NCBI GenBank assembly: GCA_963729875.1
Contig: CAVSPR010000004.1
Location: 992,001-1,056,000, forward strand
Direction: 5' to 3'
DNA length: 64,000 nucleotides
From: DATBSL01 sp963729875
GTDB lineage: Bacteria > Acidobacteriota > Vicinamibacteria > Fen-336
The notes under the pieces were generated by a model that worked only from the letters and a program-made list of their open reading frames with translations, was not told the DNA's origin and did not search any database. Within the stretch, counting starts at the first letter, position 1. Every line of letters begins with the position of its first letter. Below, piece by piece: positions 21,283-31,186 of the stretch. A program made the position numbers and the translations under genes.

Positions 21283-21597
21283 TCAGGTCGTGCCCCGTCG
21301 AGTGGTGGAGGGGGTAGGGGCCGCCGCCCGAGGTGTTTCGAGAGGGGCCTGGGTCTTCTGAACCTTGCCGTCCGGCCCGTACCGGCAGGAGTTGACCGTG
21401 GTGTTCTTGACCTCGCCCTTGAGGCTGATCTCGGCCTTCTCGAGCCACGTGTACGAGCGCAGCGCCTGCTGGTTCTGCGCGGCCGACTGCTTCGCTGCCG
21501 CGACCTTTTCTTGGAGGTCCTGGGCCTCGGCCGGCCGACCGGTGACCAGGGCGACGGCGATGGCTGCCAGCGCGCATCCCATCACGGCTCGTTTCAC
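21283..21597 (-). CDS. Secreted 'NQQALRSYTW' protein, shortened paralogue
   Basis: 104 residues from a GTG at 21597, chosen because it aligns residue-for-residue with the start of the longer paralogue at 36307. Signal peptide VKRAVMGCALAAIAVALVTG, then AQDLQEKVAAAKQSAAQNQQ and LRSYTWLEKAEISLKGEVKN, with CRYGPDGKVQKT. After the last motif it stops within 20 residues, whereas the paralogue continues for another 130. The family is a common unnamed periplasmic protein of Acidobacteria-like genomes with no known function. This copy may be a truncated duplicate. Confidence 0.7.
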   Translation of the reverse strand: MKRAVMGCALAAIAVALVTGRPAEAQDLQEKVAAAKQSAAQNQQALRSYTWLEKAEISLKGEVKNTTVNSCRYGPDGKVQKTQAPLETPRAAAPTPSTTRRGTT

Positions 21598-21745
21598 CTC
21601 TGCCTTCCTTACTCGTGAGGGGCGCGACCGGAAAGCAAGAGCCGCGACACTGGGGCTCCGATCCGAGGCATGTAGCGGTGCGATGGAAAGACAGGATAGC
21701 GTCCGTGAGTCGCCATTCCGTCCGTCTGGTGCATACTCTGCCTGA

Positions 21746-24127
21746 ATGTCCGCGGACGATCCGTCGCAGCGCCCCGCCGCGCAGCCCGAGAGTCTTCTCG
21801 AGCTCAAGACGCTGGTTTCCGACCTCTCCTCCCGGTTCATCAACCTGCCCCCGGGCGAGGTGGACCGCGAGATCCAAGACGCGCTGCGCCGCGTCTCCGA
21901 GCCTCTCGGCATCGATCTGGCCGCGCTTTGGCAATGGTCGGGTGCGGCCCCGGGTGCCATCACGCCAACCCACGCCTACTACGCCCAGGAAGGTCTGCTA
22001 CCTCCTGAGCCGCTGCGCCAGGAGTTCTTCCCTTGGGTCTTCCAGCAGATGCGGGCCGGCCGCATGGTCGCCCTTTCTTCGCTGGAGGAGATGCCGGCGG
22101 AGGCCGCCGTCGACCGGGAGAACGCCCGCCGTCTCGGCATCAAGTCGAACCTGACGCTCCCGCTTGCGGTGGGGGGCGAGCCGCCCGTTGGTGCCCTGGC
22201 CTTCAACACCCTGCGGGCGAAGCGCCGCTGGCCGGACGGGCTGGTGAAGCGGCTGCAACTGGTCGCACAAGTCCTCACCAACGCGCTCGCTCCGAGGCGC
22301 CACGAGCTGAGCCTGCGGGAGAGCGAGGAGCTCGGCCGGGCCACGTTCGAACAGGCGGCGGTAGGCATCGCCCATGTCGGAACCGACGGGCGCTGGCTGC
22401 GAGTCAACGACAAGTTCTGCACCATCGTCGGCTACCCGCGCGAGGAGCTGCTGCGGATGACCTTCCAGGACATCACTCACCCCGAGGACCTGGAGGCAGA
22501 CCTGAGTCACGTGGGCCAGGTTCTGGCCGGCGGGATCAAAACCTACTCGATGGAGAAGCGCTACATCCGCAAGGATCGTTCCCTGGTGTGGGTCAACTTG
22601 ACCGTCTCGCTCGTGCGGACCGCCGCGGGCGAACCCCGGCAATTCATCTCCGTGGTGGAAGACATCACCGAGCGGAAGCGTGTCGAAGAGGAACTTCGCA
22701 CGAGCGAGGCTCGCCTGAAGGCGGGTGCCGACCTCGCCGGCCTTGGGTTCTACGAGGTGGACCTCAGCGAACGCATCATGTTCACGGACGACCGGTTTCA
22801 CGACCTCTGCGGTGTCCCCCCGGAACGGGAGGAGGGCGTCGGGCCCTTGGAGTTCTGGATGGAGCATCTGCACCCTGACGACCGCCAGCGCGTGTTGGAC
22901 GAGCGCCAGCGGTTGCACGACGGGACTCTGGAGCAGCCCTCCACCGAGTATCGCTTCCTGCATCCGGCCCGTGGGGAGAGGTGGATTCATCACCTGGCCC
23001 GCATAGCCACGCGCGACGCCACCGGACGGACGGTCAAGACGTACGGTGTCCTCCGCGACATCACGGAGAGACGGCAACGCGAGGAGGCCCTGAGGCAGTC
23101 GTACGCGGAGATCGGGCGACTGAAGGACCGGCTCCAGGCCGAGAGCGACTACCTCAAGGCTGAGATCAAGGTCGTGCACGCGCACGGCGAGGTCACCGGG
23201 CAGAGCCCCGCGATCCAGAAGGTCCTCCGCCTGGTGGAGCAGGTCGCGCCCACGAACTCCTCGGTGCTCGTGCGCGGCGAGACCGGCTCCGGCAAGGAGC
23301 TCGTCGCCCAGGCCATCCACCGGCTCAGCCCTCGCCGGAGCCATCTGATGGTGAGGGTCAACTGCGCCGCGCTGCCGTCCGGGCTCATTGAAAGTGAGCT
23401 GTTCGGCCGCGAGAAGGGCGCCTTCACCGGGGCCCTGACTCGGCAGATCGGGCGCTTCGAGGTCGCGGACGGCTCGACGCTCTTCCTCGACGAGATCGGC
23501 GAGCTGTCGCTCGAGGTGCAGGCCAAGCTGCTGCGCGTCCTGGAGACGGGCGAGTTCGAGCGGCTGGGTAGCCCCACGACGATCAAGGTCGACGTGCGCC
23601 TGATCGCGGCCACCAATCGCGACCTCTTGGAGGACATCCGACAAGGGACGCTTCCGGGAGGACCTCTACTACCGCCTCAACGTCTTCCCGATCCGCGTGC
23701 CGCCGCTGCGCGAGCGGGCGGAGGACATCCCGCTGCTGGTCTGGACGTTCCTCGAGGAGTTCTCCTCCCGCATGGGCAAGAAGATCACCCAGGTGCCGCG
23801 CAAGACGATGGAGGCGCTCCAGCGCCATCCCTGGCCGGGAACGTCCGCGAGCTGAAGAACGTGATCGAGCACGGCGCCATCCTCACCACCGGCGACACGC
23901 TGCGGGTGCCGATGGTCGACGCCGCCGCGGCCGGTGGCGCCGTCGCGGACGCTGGCCGACTGCCGAGCGCGAGCACGATCCTCCGGGCGCTCGAGACGAC
24001 AGGTGGGCGGATCAAGGGACCCAAGGGCGCAGCCGCGATGCTGGGGCTCAACGCGTCGACCCTCTACAGTCGCATGAAGAAGCTGGGGATCCGGCCGCCC
24101 GGCCTGGGAGAGGCGGGCTCGGCGTAG
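21746..24127 (+). CDS. PAS-domain sigma-54-dependent transcriptional activator
   Basis: About 793 residues: an N-terminal GAF-like region (residues 20-190), two PAS/PAC modules (residues 190-310, ending VVEDITERKR, and 320-440, ending VLRDITERRQ), a coiled linker, and an AAA+ domain with Walker A GETGSGKE, the sigma-54 loop GAFTGA and Walker B LFLDEIGEL. A Fis-type helix-turn-helix closes it (AAAMLGLNASTLYSRMKKLG). Two opposite frame changes at about 23650 and 23833 scramble 60 residues; the third frame between them reads FREDLYYRLNVFPIRVPPLR to RHPWPG, so they are compensating single-base errors. It is probably the regulator of the island genes downstream. TACTCT ends seven bases before the ATG, which lacks a ribosome site. 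Confidence 0.9.
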   Translation: MSADDPSQRPAAQPESLLELKTLVSDLSSRFINLPPGEVDREIQDALRRVSEPLGIDLAALWQWSGAAPGAITPTHAYYAQEGLLPPEPLRQEFFPWVFQQMRAGRMVALSSLEEMPAEAAVDRENARRLGIKSNLTLPLAVGGEPPVGALAFNTLRAKRRWPDGLVKRLQLVAQVLTNALAPRRHELSLRESEELGRATFEQAAVGIAHVGTDGRWLRVNDKFCTIVGYPREELLRMTFQDITHPEDLEADLSHVGQVLAGGIKTYSMEKRYIRKDRSLVWVNLTVSLVRTAAGEPRQFISVVEDITERKRVEEELRTSEARLKAGADLAGLGFYEVDLSERIMFTDDRFHDLCGVPPEREEGVGPLEFWMEHLHPDDRQRVLDERQRLHDGTLEQPSTEYRFLHPARGERWIHHLARIATRDATGRTVKTYGVLRDITERRQREEALRQSYAEIGRLKDRLQAESDYLKAEIKVVHAHGEVTGQSPAIQKVLRLVEQVAPTNSSVLVRGETGSGKELVAQAIHRLSPRRSHLMVRVNCAALPSGLIESELFGREKGAFTGALTRQIGRFEVADGSTLFLDEIGELSLEVQAKLLRVLETGEFERLGSPTTIKVDVRLIAATNRDLLEDIRQGTLPGGPLLPPQRLPDPRAAAARAGGGHPAAGLDVPRGVLLPHGQEDHPGAAQDDGGAPAPSLAGNVRELKNVIEHGAILTTGDTLRVPMVDAAAAGGAVADAGRLPSASTILRALETTGGRIKGPKGAAAMLGLNASTLYSRMKKLGIRPPGLGEAGSA

Positions 24128-24320
24128 GCGCTCTCGCCCGCCTGCGGACAACAAAGGACGGACCAAATACGGACCCCGGGACCTCCCCCGGTCCCTTCCC
24201 CCTCTGATCGTTCTCGAGGCGAGGCCCCTGAACGGCCCTTGCGCCCGACCAGCCAATGAGTTAGCCGGATCGCCTCGACGCGACCGACCCCGGCACGAAA
24301 CGAGCAATGCAACGACGGGC

Positions 24321-24665
24321 ATGGTCGTCGGAACGGTCACGATCCTGCCGGCGCCGGATCGGCGTGCGGAGGTACTGAGGGTCTTCCGGACGGTTCAAGG
24401 GCCTCTGCTGGCCCAGCCCGGCTGCGTCGCCTGCCACATCTACGAGGAGCAGGGCCCGGAGCAGGCGGTCGTGCTCGTCGAGAGGTGGGAGTCCCAGGAG
24501 GCGCTCGAGGCCCACCTGCGCTCGGAGTCCTACCGCCGGATTCTCGGAGCGATCGAGCTCTCGGACGGTCCTCCCGAGGTGCGTTTCGACTACGTGTCCG
24601 CCACGAACGGGATGGAGCTGATCGAGCGGTCGCGCAGGTCGGGGGGGCAGCCCGCTGGCCGCTGA
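24321..24665 (+). CDS. Antibiotic biosynthesis monooxygenase (ABM)-domain protein
   Basis: 114 residues. The ferredoxin-like ABM fold is seen in VGTVTILPAPDRRAEVLRVF, QPGCVACHIYEEQGPEQAVV and LVERWESQEALEAHLRSESY. Members of the YgiN/ABM group oxidise quinols or act as small ligand-binding dimers; the precise role is not predictable. It stands 193 bp behind the PAS activator and 90 bp before the DUF2252 gene on the same strand. Confidence 0.85.
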   Translation: MVVGTVTILPAPDRRAEVLRVFRTVQGPLLAQPGCVACHIYEEQGPEQAVVLVERWESQEALEAHLRSESYRRILGAIELSDGPPEVRFDYVSATNGMELIERSRRSGGQPAGR

Positions 24666-24755
24666 GCGCAAACCAGCCGTCGGCTCCCGCTTCCGGGAGG
24701 CGTCGTGGCCAGGGGCCATTTCCGAGGCTCGGCCATCAGCCGAAGGAGGAGTGCG

Positions 24756-26135
24756 ATGACGTCCCCGAAAGAGCGAGGCCGAACGTGGGCGGAGCGGTAC
24801 GCGGCGGGAAAGGCGCTCCGGGCGAGGTGCCCTCGAGAGTCGCATGCGGACTGGAAGGCCCCCGCGAAACGGCGGGACGCCGTCGAGCTGGTCCTCGCGG
24901 CGGAGAAGGGACGCCTGCCCGAGCTGCTCCCGCTTCGACACGGTCGCATGGTGCGCTCCGCGTTCACGTTCTACCGGGGGTCGGCCCTCACGATGGCGGC
25001 CGACCTGGCGTCGACACCGTCCAGCGGGGTCCGCGTCCAGTGCTGCGGGGACGCGCACCTGTGCAACTTCGGAGGCTTCGCCACCCCGGAGCGCAGGGTC
25101 ATCTTCTCCATCAACGACCTCGACGAGACCCTCCCGGCTCCGTGGGAGTGGGACGTCAAGCGGCTCGCCGCGAGCTTCGTCGTCGCGTCCCGGGACAACG
25201 GCCTGAAAGGCGCCACGGCCAGGGACGTGGCCACGACCTGCGTCCGCACCTACCGGGAGAGCATGGCCGGGTTCAGCCGGATGAAGACGCTGGAGCTGTG
25301 GTACCAGGCGCTGGGGGCGGACGAGCTGGTGGCGGGCATCAAGAGCCCCGAGTTCCGCCAGCGGGCCCTCAAGCGACTGCAGAAGGAGCGGGCGAAGAGC
25401 GTCGCCGAGGACATCTTCCCGAAGCTCGTCGAGCACAAGGGGGAGATGCCGGTCATCAAGGACCAGCTCCCCACCATCTTCCACGACGTGGACTCTCCCC
25501 CGGGCGAGATCCACAAGACCGTCCTCGACGCACTGGCCGGGTACCGTGACACCCTCCAGCCGGCCTACCAGTCCGTGCTGGACCGCTTCGAGCTCCGGGA
25601 TGCCGCGATCAAGGTGGTGGGAATCGGGAGCGTCGGGACCGCCTGCTGGGTGTTCCTCTTGATGGCCGGCGAGGGCGACCCCCTGTTCCTCCAGGTCAAG
25701 GAGGCGCGCGCCTCGGTCCTGGAGCCGTACGCCGGCGCGACCGTGTTCCCGAACCACGGCCAGCGTGTCGTTCACGGCTACCGGCTCATGCAGCCCGCCA
25801 GCGACATGTTCCTCGGGTGGAGCCGGGGCCCCCGGGGGCGCCACTTCTTCATCCGCCAGCTGCGGGACATCAAGATCAGCGTCCGCGTGGAGAGCTTCGG
25901 GCCCGCCGAGATGGACCTCTACGCCACGTGGTGCGGAAGGGCCCTCGCCCTCGCCCACGCCCGGTCCGGGAGCTCCGCCACGCTCAGCGGCTACATGGGC
26001 AAGAGCGACGTGTTCGACAAGGCCATCGCGGCCTTCGGGGCGGCCTACGCCGACCAGAACGAGAAGGACCACGACGCCCTCGAGCGCGCGGTCCGCAGGG
26101 GCAGGGTGAAGGCGGTCTTCGAAGAAGTGAAGTAG
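24756..26135 (+). CDS. DUF2252 protein
   Basis: 459 residues from ATG 24756 with GGAGGA six bases upstream. The DUF2252 signature is clear: RMVRSAFTFYRGSALTMAAD, VQCCGDAHLCNFGGFATPER, FSINDLDETLPAPWEWDVKR and LFLQVKEARASVLEP. The fold is distantly related to protein/aminoglycoside kinases, with GDAHLCNFG resembling a catalytic loop (HxDxxxxN) and NDLDET the metal-binding Asp. Enzymatic function is not established for the family. Cytosolic. Confidence 0.92.
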   Translation: MTSPKERGRTWAERYAAGKALRARCPRESHADWKAPAKRRDAVELVLAAEKGRLPELLPLRHGRMVRSAFTFYRGSALTMAADLASTPSSGVRVQCCGDAHLCNFGGFATPERRVIFSINDLDETLPAPWEWDVKRLAASFVVASRDNGLKGATARDVATTCVRTYRESMAGFSRMKTLELWYQALGADELVAGIKSPEFRQRALKRLQKERAKSVAEDIFPKLVEHKGEMPVIKDQLPTIFHDVDSPPGEIHKTVLDALAGYRDTLQPAYQSVLDRFELRDAAIKVVGIGSVGTACWVFLLMAGEGDPLFLQVKEARASVLEPYAGATVFPNHGQRVVHGYRLMQPASDMFLGWSRGPRGRHFFIRQLRDIKISVRVESFGPAEMDLYATWCGRALALAHARSGSSATLSGYMGKSDVFDKAIAAFGAAYADQNEKDHDALERAVRRGRVKAVFEEVK

Positions 26136-26164
26136 CGACGCTTCGTCACAGCAGGAGGCGAGTC

Positions 26165-27860
26165 ATGAAGGTCATCATCGTCGGCGGAGTGGCGGGCGGG
26201 GCGTCCTGCGCGGCGCGCCTGCGCCGGCTGGACGAGAAGGCCGAGATCCTCATGGTGGAGCGCGGCCCGTACGTCTCGTACGCGAACTGCGGGCTGCCCT
26301 ACCACGTCTCGGGTGTCATCCCGGAGGAGTCGAGCCTGCTGGTGGCGACGGAGCAGATGTTCCGCGCCATGTTCAACATCGAGGTGCCGCACCGGCTGCG
26401 AGGCGGTCGCCATCGTCGCCGAAGAAGAAGACCGTGGACCTGCGCGACGTCAAGACCGGCGAGGTGACCACCGAGCCCTACGACAAGCTGGTGCTCTCGC
26501 CCGGCGCGGCCCCGATCCGCCCGCCGCTGCCCGGCATCGACCTCCCGGGGATCTTCTCCGTGAGGACCGTCCCGGACGCCCGGACCATCCGCGAGTGGCT
26601 GCACCGCGGCGAGGAGACGAAGACCGGGATGGACTCGTACACCGGGCACCAGGTCGTGACGAAGCCGAAGCGCGCGGTGGTGGTCGGCGGCGGGTTCATC
26701 GGCCTCGAGATGGTGGAGAACTTCGCCCACCTCGGGCTCGAGGTGACCCTCGTCGAGAAGCTCGAACCAGGTCATGCCGCCGCTCGACCCGGAGATGTCG
26801 CGCCTCGTCGAGCGCTACCTCGTCAAGCACGGCGTGAATCTCCAGCTCGAGCGACGGCGTCGCCGGGTTCCGTCAGGCCGCGGACGGCGCGCTCGAGGTC
26901 CTCACGGAGTCCGGCAAGGCCCACCCGGCGGACGTCGTGATCCTCGCGATCGGCGTGCGGCCGGAGACGGCGCTCGCGAAGGCCGCCGGCCTCGAGATCG
27001 GCCAGCGCGGGCGGCATCCGCGTCGACGAGCACATGACGACGAGCGACCCCGACATCCTCGCCGTCGGCGACGCGGTCGAGGTGAAGGACTTCGTCACCG
27101 GCCAGTGGACGCTCATCCCGCTCGCCGGGCCGGCCAACCGCCAGGGCCGCATCGCCGCCGACGTGATCGCCGGCCGCAAGTCGCGCTACCGCGGCACGCA
27201 GGGCACCTCGATCTGCAAGATCTTCGAGGGCGAGATCGGCCAGACCGGCCCCAGCGAGAAGGTCCTCCGGCAGGCTGGGGGAGACGGACTTCGAGAAGCT
27301 CTACATCTACCAGAACTCCCACGCCGGCTACTACCCGGGCGCCAAGATGATGGCGATGAAGGTCCTCTTCCGGAAGAAGGACGGGCGCCTCCTCGGCGCG
27401 CAGCTGCTCTCCGAGGACGGCGTCGCCAAGCGGGTCGACGCCTTCGCGATGGCGATCCAGATGAAGGCGACCGTCTACGACCTCGAGGAGGCCGAGCTGT
27501 GCTACGCGCCGCCGTTCGGCAGCGCGAAGGACCCCGTCAACTTCGCGGGGATGGTCGCCGGCGAACCTGCTCCGTGGCGACATGCCGATCGTCCACTGGG
27601 ACGGCGTCGGGGACGGCTTCCTGCTCGACGTGCGCAACCCCCCGGAGCTCGCCGTCGAGTCGGTCCCGGGCGCCGTCAACATCCCGCTGCCGCAGCTGCG
27701 CGCCCGCCTCGGCGAGCTGCCCCGCGACAAGGAGATCCTGGTCATCTGCCGCTCCGCCGTGCGCGCCTACTACGCGACGCGCATCCTGCTCCAGAACGGC
27801 TTCAAGGCCCGGAGCATCTCGGGCGGCATGCTCGCCCGCTCGCACCGCGCCGTGGTGTGA
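26165..27860 (+). CDS. CoA-disulfide/persulfide reductase with C-terminal rhodanese domain, multiply frameshifted
   Basis: ATG 26165 follows AGGAGG. The chain can be read through seven frame changes (about 26397, 26428, 26764, 26850, 27008, 27275, 27563), all in the same +1 sense. Domains: FAD site VIIVGGVAGGASCAARLRRL; redox Cys in YVSYANCGLPYHVSG (residue about 43); NAD site RAVVVGGGFIGLEMVENF; dimerisation domain with YYPGAKMMAMKVLFRKKDGR; then a rhodanese domain with FLLDVRNPPELAVESVPGA and active-site loop VICRSAVRAYYA. This matches the CoADR-RHD family, which reduces CoA-disulfide or CoA-persulfide/polysulfide with NAD(P)H. Net about 565 residues, normal for the fusion. A sulfur-handling role fits its neighbours. 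Confidence 0.85.
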
Positions 27861-27877
27861 CGCGAGGCGGGTGAGCC

Positions 27878-28345
27878 ATGGACGCGATCCTGGACTTTCT
27901 GAGGTACCTGGTCGACCAGCTCATCGGCCGGTTCAGCGGACCGTTGAACTTCCGGCTGGTGGTCATGCCCACGGTGGTCACCCTCCTCGCGCTCCGAGCC
28001 GACTGGAAGGACGCCCGCGAAGGGCGGCCGGCGTTCCTCGGGGCGTTCATCACGGACCCGGTCGAGCGGCGTCGGCTCTTCCGCAGCGCGATGAAGGACG
28101 TCGGCCGGGTCTTCCTCATGGCCATCGTGCTCGACACCGCGTACCAGCTGATGGTCTTCCGCTGGGTCTACCCCGGGCAGGTGCTGATCGTGGCGGTCGT
28201 CTGCGCCGTCGTGCCGTACGTCCTGGTGCGAGGGCCCATCACGCGCACCGCGCGCCTGCTGTACCGCAAGTGGGCCGGTCCGGCGCCCGCGCCGGCGGCG
28301 AAGACGAACACGCAGGCCGAAGCCCCGAGGAGTCTGAAGCCATGA
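27878..28345 (+). CDS. Small membrane protein, unknown
   Basis: 155 residues with hydrophobic stretches at LNFRLVVMPTVVTLLAL, VFLMAIVLDTAYQLMVF and VLIVAVVCAVVPYVLVRGPI, so three membrane spans are likely. The C-terminal tail is Pro/Ala-rich. It starts 18 bp after the reductase and its stop overlaps the SulP start as ATGA, so it is co-translated with the transporter. It could be an accessory subunit of SulP; no family is recognised. Confidence 0.75.
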   Translation: MDAILDFLRYLVDQLIGRFSGPLNFRLVVMPTVVTLLALRADWKDAREGRPAFLGAFITDPVERRRLFRSAMKDVGRVFLMAIVLDTAYQLMVFRWVYPGQVLIVAVVCAVVPYVLVRGPITRTARLLYRKWAGPAPAPAAKTNTQAEAPRSLKP

Positions 28346-30132
28346 GTGACTCTGCCCCCGGCGTGCTCGCCAGGATCCGCTGGCCTCGGCCCTTCGCGGG
28401 GCTCAAAGGCGTCAGGCTGGCCGACGTCCCCCGGGAGGTCTCGGCGGGCATCACCCTGGCCGCCCTGATGATCCCGCTCAACATCGGCTACGCGCAGGTG
28501 GCCGGCCTGCCCCCCGTGGCCGGCCTCTATGCGGCCATCATCCCGCTGGCGGTGTTCGCCCTGCTCACGAGCTCGCGCCACCTGGTGACCAGCCCGGATG
28601 CCTCCATGGCCGGGCTGGTCGGCGCCGCCCTGGTCGCCTTCGCCGCGCCCGGGGACCCGCTGCGCCTGCAGTACGCCCTCGCCCTGGCCGTGGTCTGCGG
28701 CCTGCTGTTCCTCGTCTTCTGGGCTCTTCCGGCTGGCGTTCCTCGCCAACTTCCTGTCGCGCGCCGTGATGGCGGGCTTCATCACCGGCCTCGGCATCGA
28801 GGTGCTCACCAACCAGGTGCGGAAGATCCTCGCGGCCCCCCACGTGGCCGACGCGGGCGCGGGCGTGCTGATGGCGGCGGAGCGGATCAAGGAGGCCATG
28901 GCGAGCTCGGTCGAGACCGAGGGCTACTTCGTCGAGGTCATCGCCCTCGTCCAATCCATCCCCCGCGCCAACCTGTACTCGGTGGCGATCGGGGTCAGCG
29001 CCTTCCTGATCGTCCGGCTGCTCAAGCGGTATGCGCCGAAGATCCCCGGGGCGCTCGTGGCCCTGGCGCTGCTGACGGTCATCGTGGCGGTGTTCGACCT
29101 CGCGGCCAAGGGCGTCGGCGTGCTCGGCGCGATGCCCTCGGGCCCCCCGACGCTGACCCTGCCCGCCATCCCGGCGGCCGACTACCTGCGGCTGCTGCCG
29201 AGCGCCCTGGCGATCGTGGCCATTCTCCTCTGCGAAGGCCTGCTCGTCGTCCGCAGCTACAGCAGCAAGTACGGCTACAAGGCGGACGGCGATCAGATGC
29301 TCTTCGCCTACGGCGCGGCCAACATCGCGGCCGGCTTCACCGGCTCGCTGCTCACCGGCAACAGCCCCTCCCGCTCGGCGGCGATGGACGCCTCGGGCGC
29401 GAAGAGCCAGCTGCCCAGCCTGGTGGCGGCCGGGACGATCGCGGTGGTGATGCTCTTCTTCACCGACGTGCTGGCGTTTCTCCCCAACGCGGCCCTGGCC
29501 GGGATCGTCGCCAACGCGGTGCTGTCGCTGATCGAGGTCCACGAGCTGCGCGAGCTGTGGCGGATGCGCCGCTCGGACTTCTGGATCGCCGCCACCTGCC
29601 TGGTGAGCGTGCTGGCCCTGGGTCCGCTGCGCGCCGTCGCCATCGCCTTCCTGCTGTCGCTCGTCGACGTGATCCGGCGGGCGTCCCGTCCGGAGACGTC
29701 GGCGCTCGAGGAGGCGCCCGACGGCAGTCACTTCGTTCCCGTGGACGCCGGGCAGGCCTCCGGCTCGTCGGGCCTGGTCGTGTACCGGTTCGGCGCCCCG
29801 CTCTACTTCGCCAACGCGACCCTCTTCCTCGACGAGGTCGAGCAGCTTCTCGCCCGGGCGCGCAGCCCCGTGCGCTGGTTCGTGCTGGACGCAGAGGCGA
29901 TGGTCGACGTCGACACCACCGGCGCGCAGGTCCTGCGGCAGGCGATCACCATGGTGGCCAAACGCGGCGTCACCTTCGCCGTCAGCCGCGCCGACCGGTC
30001 CTTCCGCTCCTGGCTGGAGAAGTACGAGCTGATGGAGCTGATCGAGCCGGGCCGTTTCTTCCCGACCAACCGGCACGCCGCGGCGGCGTTCCGCGAGGAT
30101 CAGGCGAGAGCCGTCAAAGGAGGGAAGTGTGA
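28342..30132 (+). CDS. SulP-family anion transporter with STAS domain, frameshifted
   Basis: N-terminal half: VPREVSAGITLAALMIPLNI, GYAQVAGLPPVAGLYAAIIP and TSPDASMAGLVGAALVAFAA are classic SulP helices 1-3. The frame changes near 28727 (VFW to LFRLAFLANFLSRAVM), consistent with one extra base. TGNSPSRSAAMDASGAKSQL follows, and a C-terminal STAS domain (LVVYRFGAPLYFANATLFLD, VLDAEAMVDVDTTGAQVLRQ) ends near 30100. The reading frame has no stop before the next gene begins, so another small error near 30100-30130 is likely. Predicted substrate: sulfate or another anion such as bicarbonate. Start ATG overlaps the preceding stop. Confidence 0.88.
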   Translation: MSDSAPGVLARIRWPRPFAGLKGVRLADVPREVSAGITLAALMIPLNIGYAQVAGLPPVAGLYAAIIPLAVFALLTSSRHLVTSPDASMAGLVGAALVAFAAPGDPLRLQYALALAVVCGLLFLVFWALPAGVPRQLPVARRDGGLHHRPRHRGAHQPGAEDPRGPPRGRRGRGRADGGGADQGGHGELGRDRGLLRRGHRPRPIHPPRQPVLGGDRGQRLPDRPAAQAVCAEDPRGARGPGAADGHRGGVRPRGQGRRRARRDALGPPDADPARHPGGRLPAAAAERPGDRGHSPLRRPARRPQLQQQVRLQGGRRSDALRLRRGQHRGRLHRLAAHRQQPLPLGGDGRLGREEPAAQPGGGRDDRGGDALLHRRAGVSPQRGPGRDRRQRGAVADRGPRAARAVADAPLGLLDRRHLPGERAGPGSAARRRHRLPAVARRRDPAGVPSGDVGARGGARRQSLRSRGRRAGLRLVGPGRVPVRRPALLRQRDPLPRRGRAASRPGAQPRALVRAGRRGDGRRRHHRRAGPAAGDHHGGQTRRHLRRQPRRPVLPLLAGEVRADGADRAGPFLPDQPARRGGVPRGSGESRQRREV

Positions 30133-31184
30133 CGACGATGAAGGCGATCACCGTCGAGCCCAAGAAGCCCGGGAGCGCCCGGCTCGAGGACGTTCCCGAG
30201 CCCGACGCCCGCGAGGGGTCGGTGCTGGTGGAGGCCGTGGCCGTCGGCGTCTGCGGGACGGACGTCGAGATCGCCGAGGGCAAGTACGGCTGGGCTCCGC
30301 CGGGGCAGACGCGCCTCGTGCTCGGCCACGAGTCTCTCGGACGGGTGATCGACCCGGGCCCGAGCGGCGGGCTCAAGAAGGGCGATCTCGTGGTCGGCAT
30401 CGTTCGCCGCCCGGATCCCGTCCCCTGCCCCAACTGCGCGGTGGGCGAGTGGGACATGTGCCGGAACGGCCAGTACACCGAGCGCGGGATCAAGGAGATC
30501 CACGGGTACATGTCCGAGCGCTGGCGCATCGAGCCCGAGTACGCGGTCAGGGTGGACCCCTCCCTCGGGATCCTCGGCGTGCTGCTCGAGCCGATGACCG
30601 TGATCGCCAAGGCGCTCGAGCAGGTCGTCATGGTCGGCCGGCGCTCCTTCTGGGAGGCGGAGACGATGCTCGTGACCGGCGCGGGCCCGATCGGCCTGCT
30701 GGCGGCGTGCGCGGCGCGCCTGCACGGGAAGGAGGTCCACGTCCTCGACCGCGTCGAGAGCGGCCCGAAGCCGGACCTCGTGCGGGCGCTCGGCGCGACC
30801 TACCACTCCGGGAGCGTCCTGGACCTGCCGTTCGAGCCGGACGCGATCATCGAGTGCACCGGTGTCGGCGCGTTGATCGCCGACTCGTTCCAGAAGATCG
30901 GCTCGGGCGGGGTCGTGTGCCTGACGGGCGTCGGACAGGGCGGGCGGACCGGCTACGCCGTCGCCGACGTGTCGGCGAAGGTCGTCCTCCGGAACAACGT
31001 CATCGTCGGGAGCGTGAACGCGAACAAGCGCCACTGGTACAAGGCGTCCCAGGCCCTGGCGCGGGCGGACCGCGCGTGGCTCTCGCGCCTGATCACCCGC
31101 CGGGAGAAGCCGGAGGACTTCAAGAAGGCCCTGGAGAGGACGCCCGACGACATCAAGGTCGTCATCCAGTTCTCGGAGATGTGA
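30129..31184 (+). CDS. Medium-chain glucose 1-dehydrogenase-type oxidoreductase
   Basis: 351 residues, with GGAGGG upstream and GTG 30129 (or ATG 30138). Zinc site: VGVCGTDVEIAEGKYG and GHESLGRV. The segment CPNCAVGEWDMCRNGQYTER with GIKEIHGYMSERWRIEPEYA is the glucose-dehydrogenase variant of the structural-zinc lobe. Nucleotide site: MLVTGAGPIGLLAA. It should oxidise glucose or another aldose at C1 with NAD(P)+, a possible NADPH source for the disulfide reductase and nitroreductase nearby (inference). The next gene begins 3 bp after its stop. Confidence 0.9.
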   Translation: MTTMKAITVEPKKPGSARLEDVPEPDAREGSVLVEAVAVGVCGTDVEIAEGKYGWAPPGQTRLVLGHESLGRVIDPGPSGGLKKGDLVVGIVRRPDPVPCPNCAVGEWDMCRNGQYTERGIKEIHGYMSERWRIEPEYAVRVDPSLGILGVLLEPMTVIAKALEQVVMVGRRSFWEAETMLVTGAGPIGLLAACAARLHGKEVHVLDRVESGPKPDLVRALGATYHSGSVLDLPFEPDAIIECTGVGALIADSFQKIGSGGVVCLTGVGQGGRTGYAVADVSAKVVLRNNVIVGSVNANKRHWYKASQALARADRAWLSRLITRREKPEDFKKALERTPDDIKVVIQFSEM

Positions 31185-31186
31185 GG

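Noticed and set aside
21726..21742. A sigma-54-like -24/-12 motif (TGG...TGC spacing) before the PAS activator
   Set aside because: Transcription from it would start downstream of the ATG, so a chance match is more likely.
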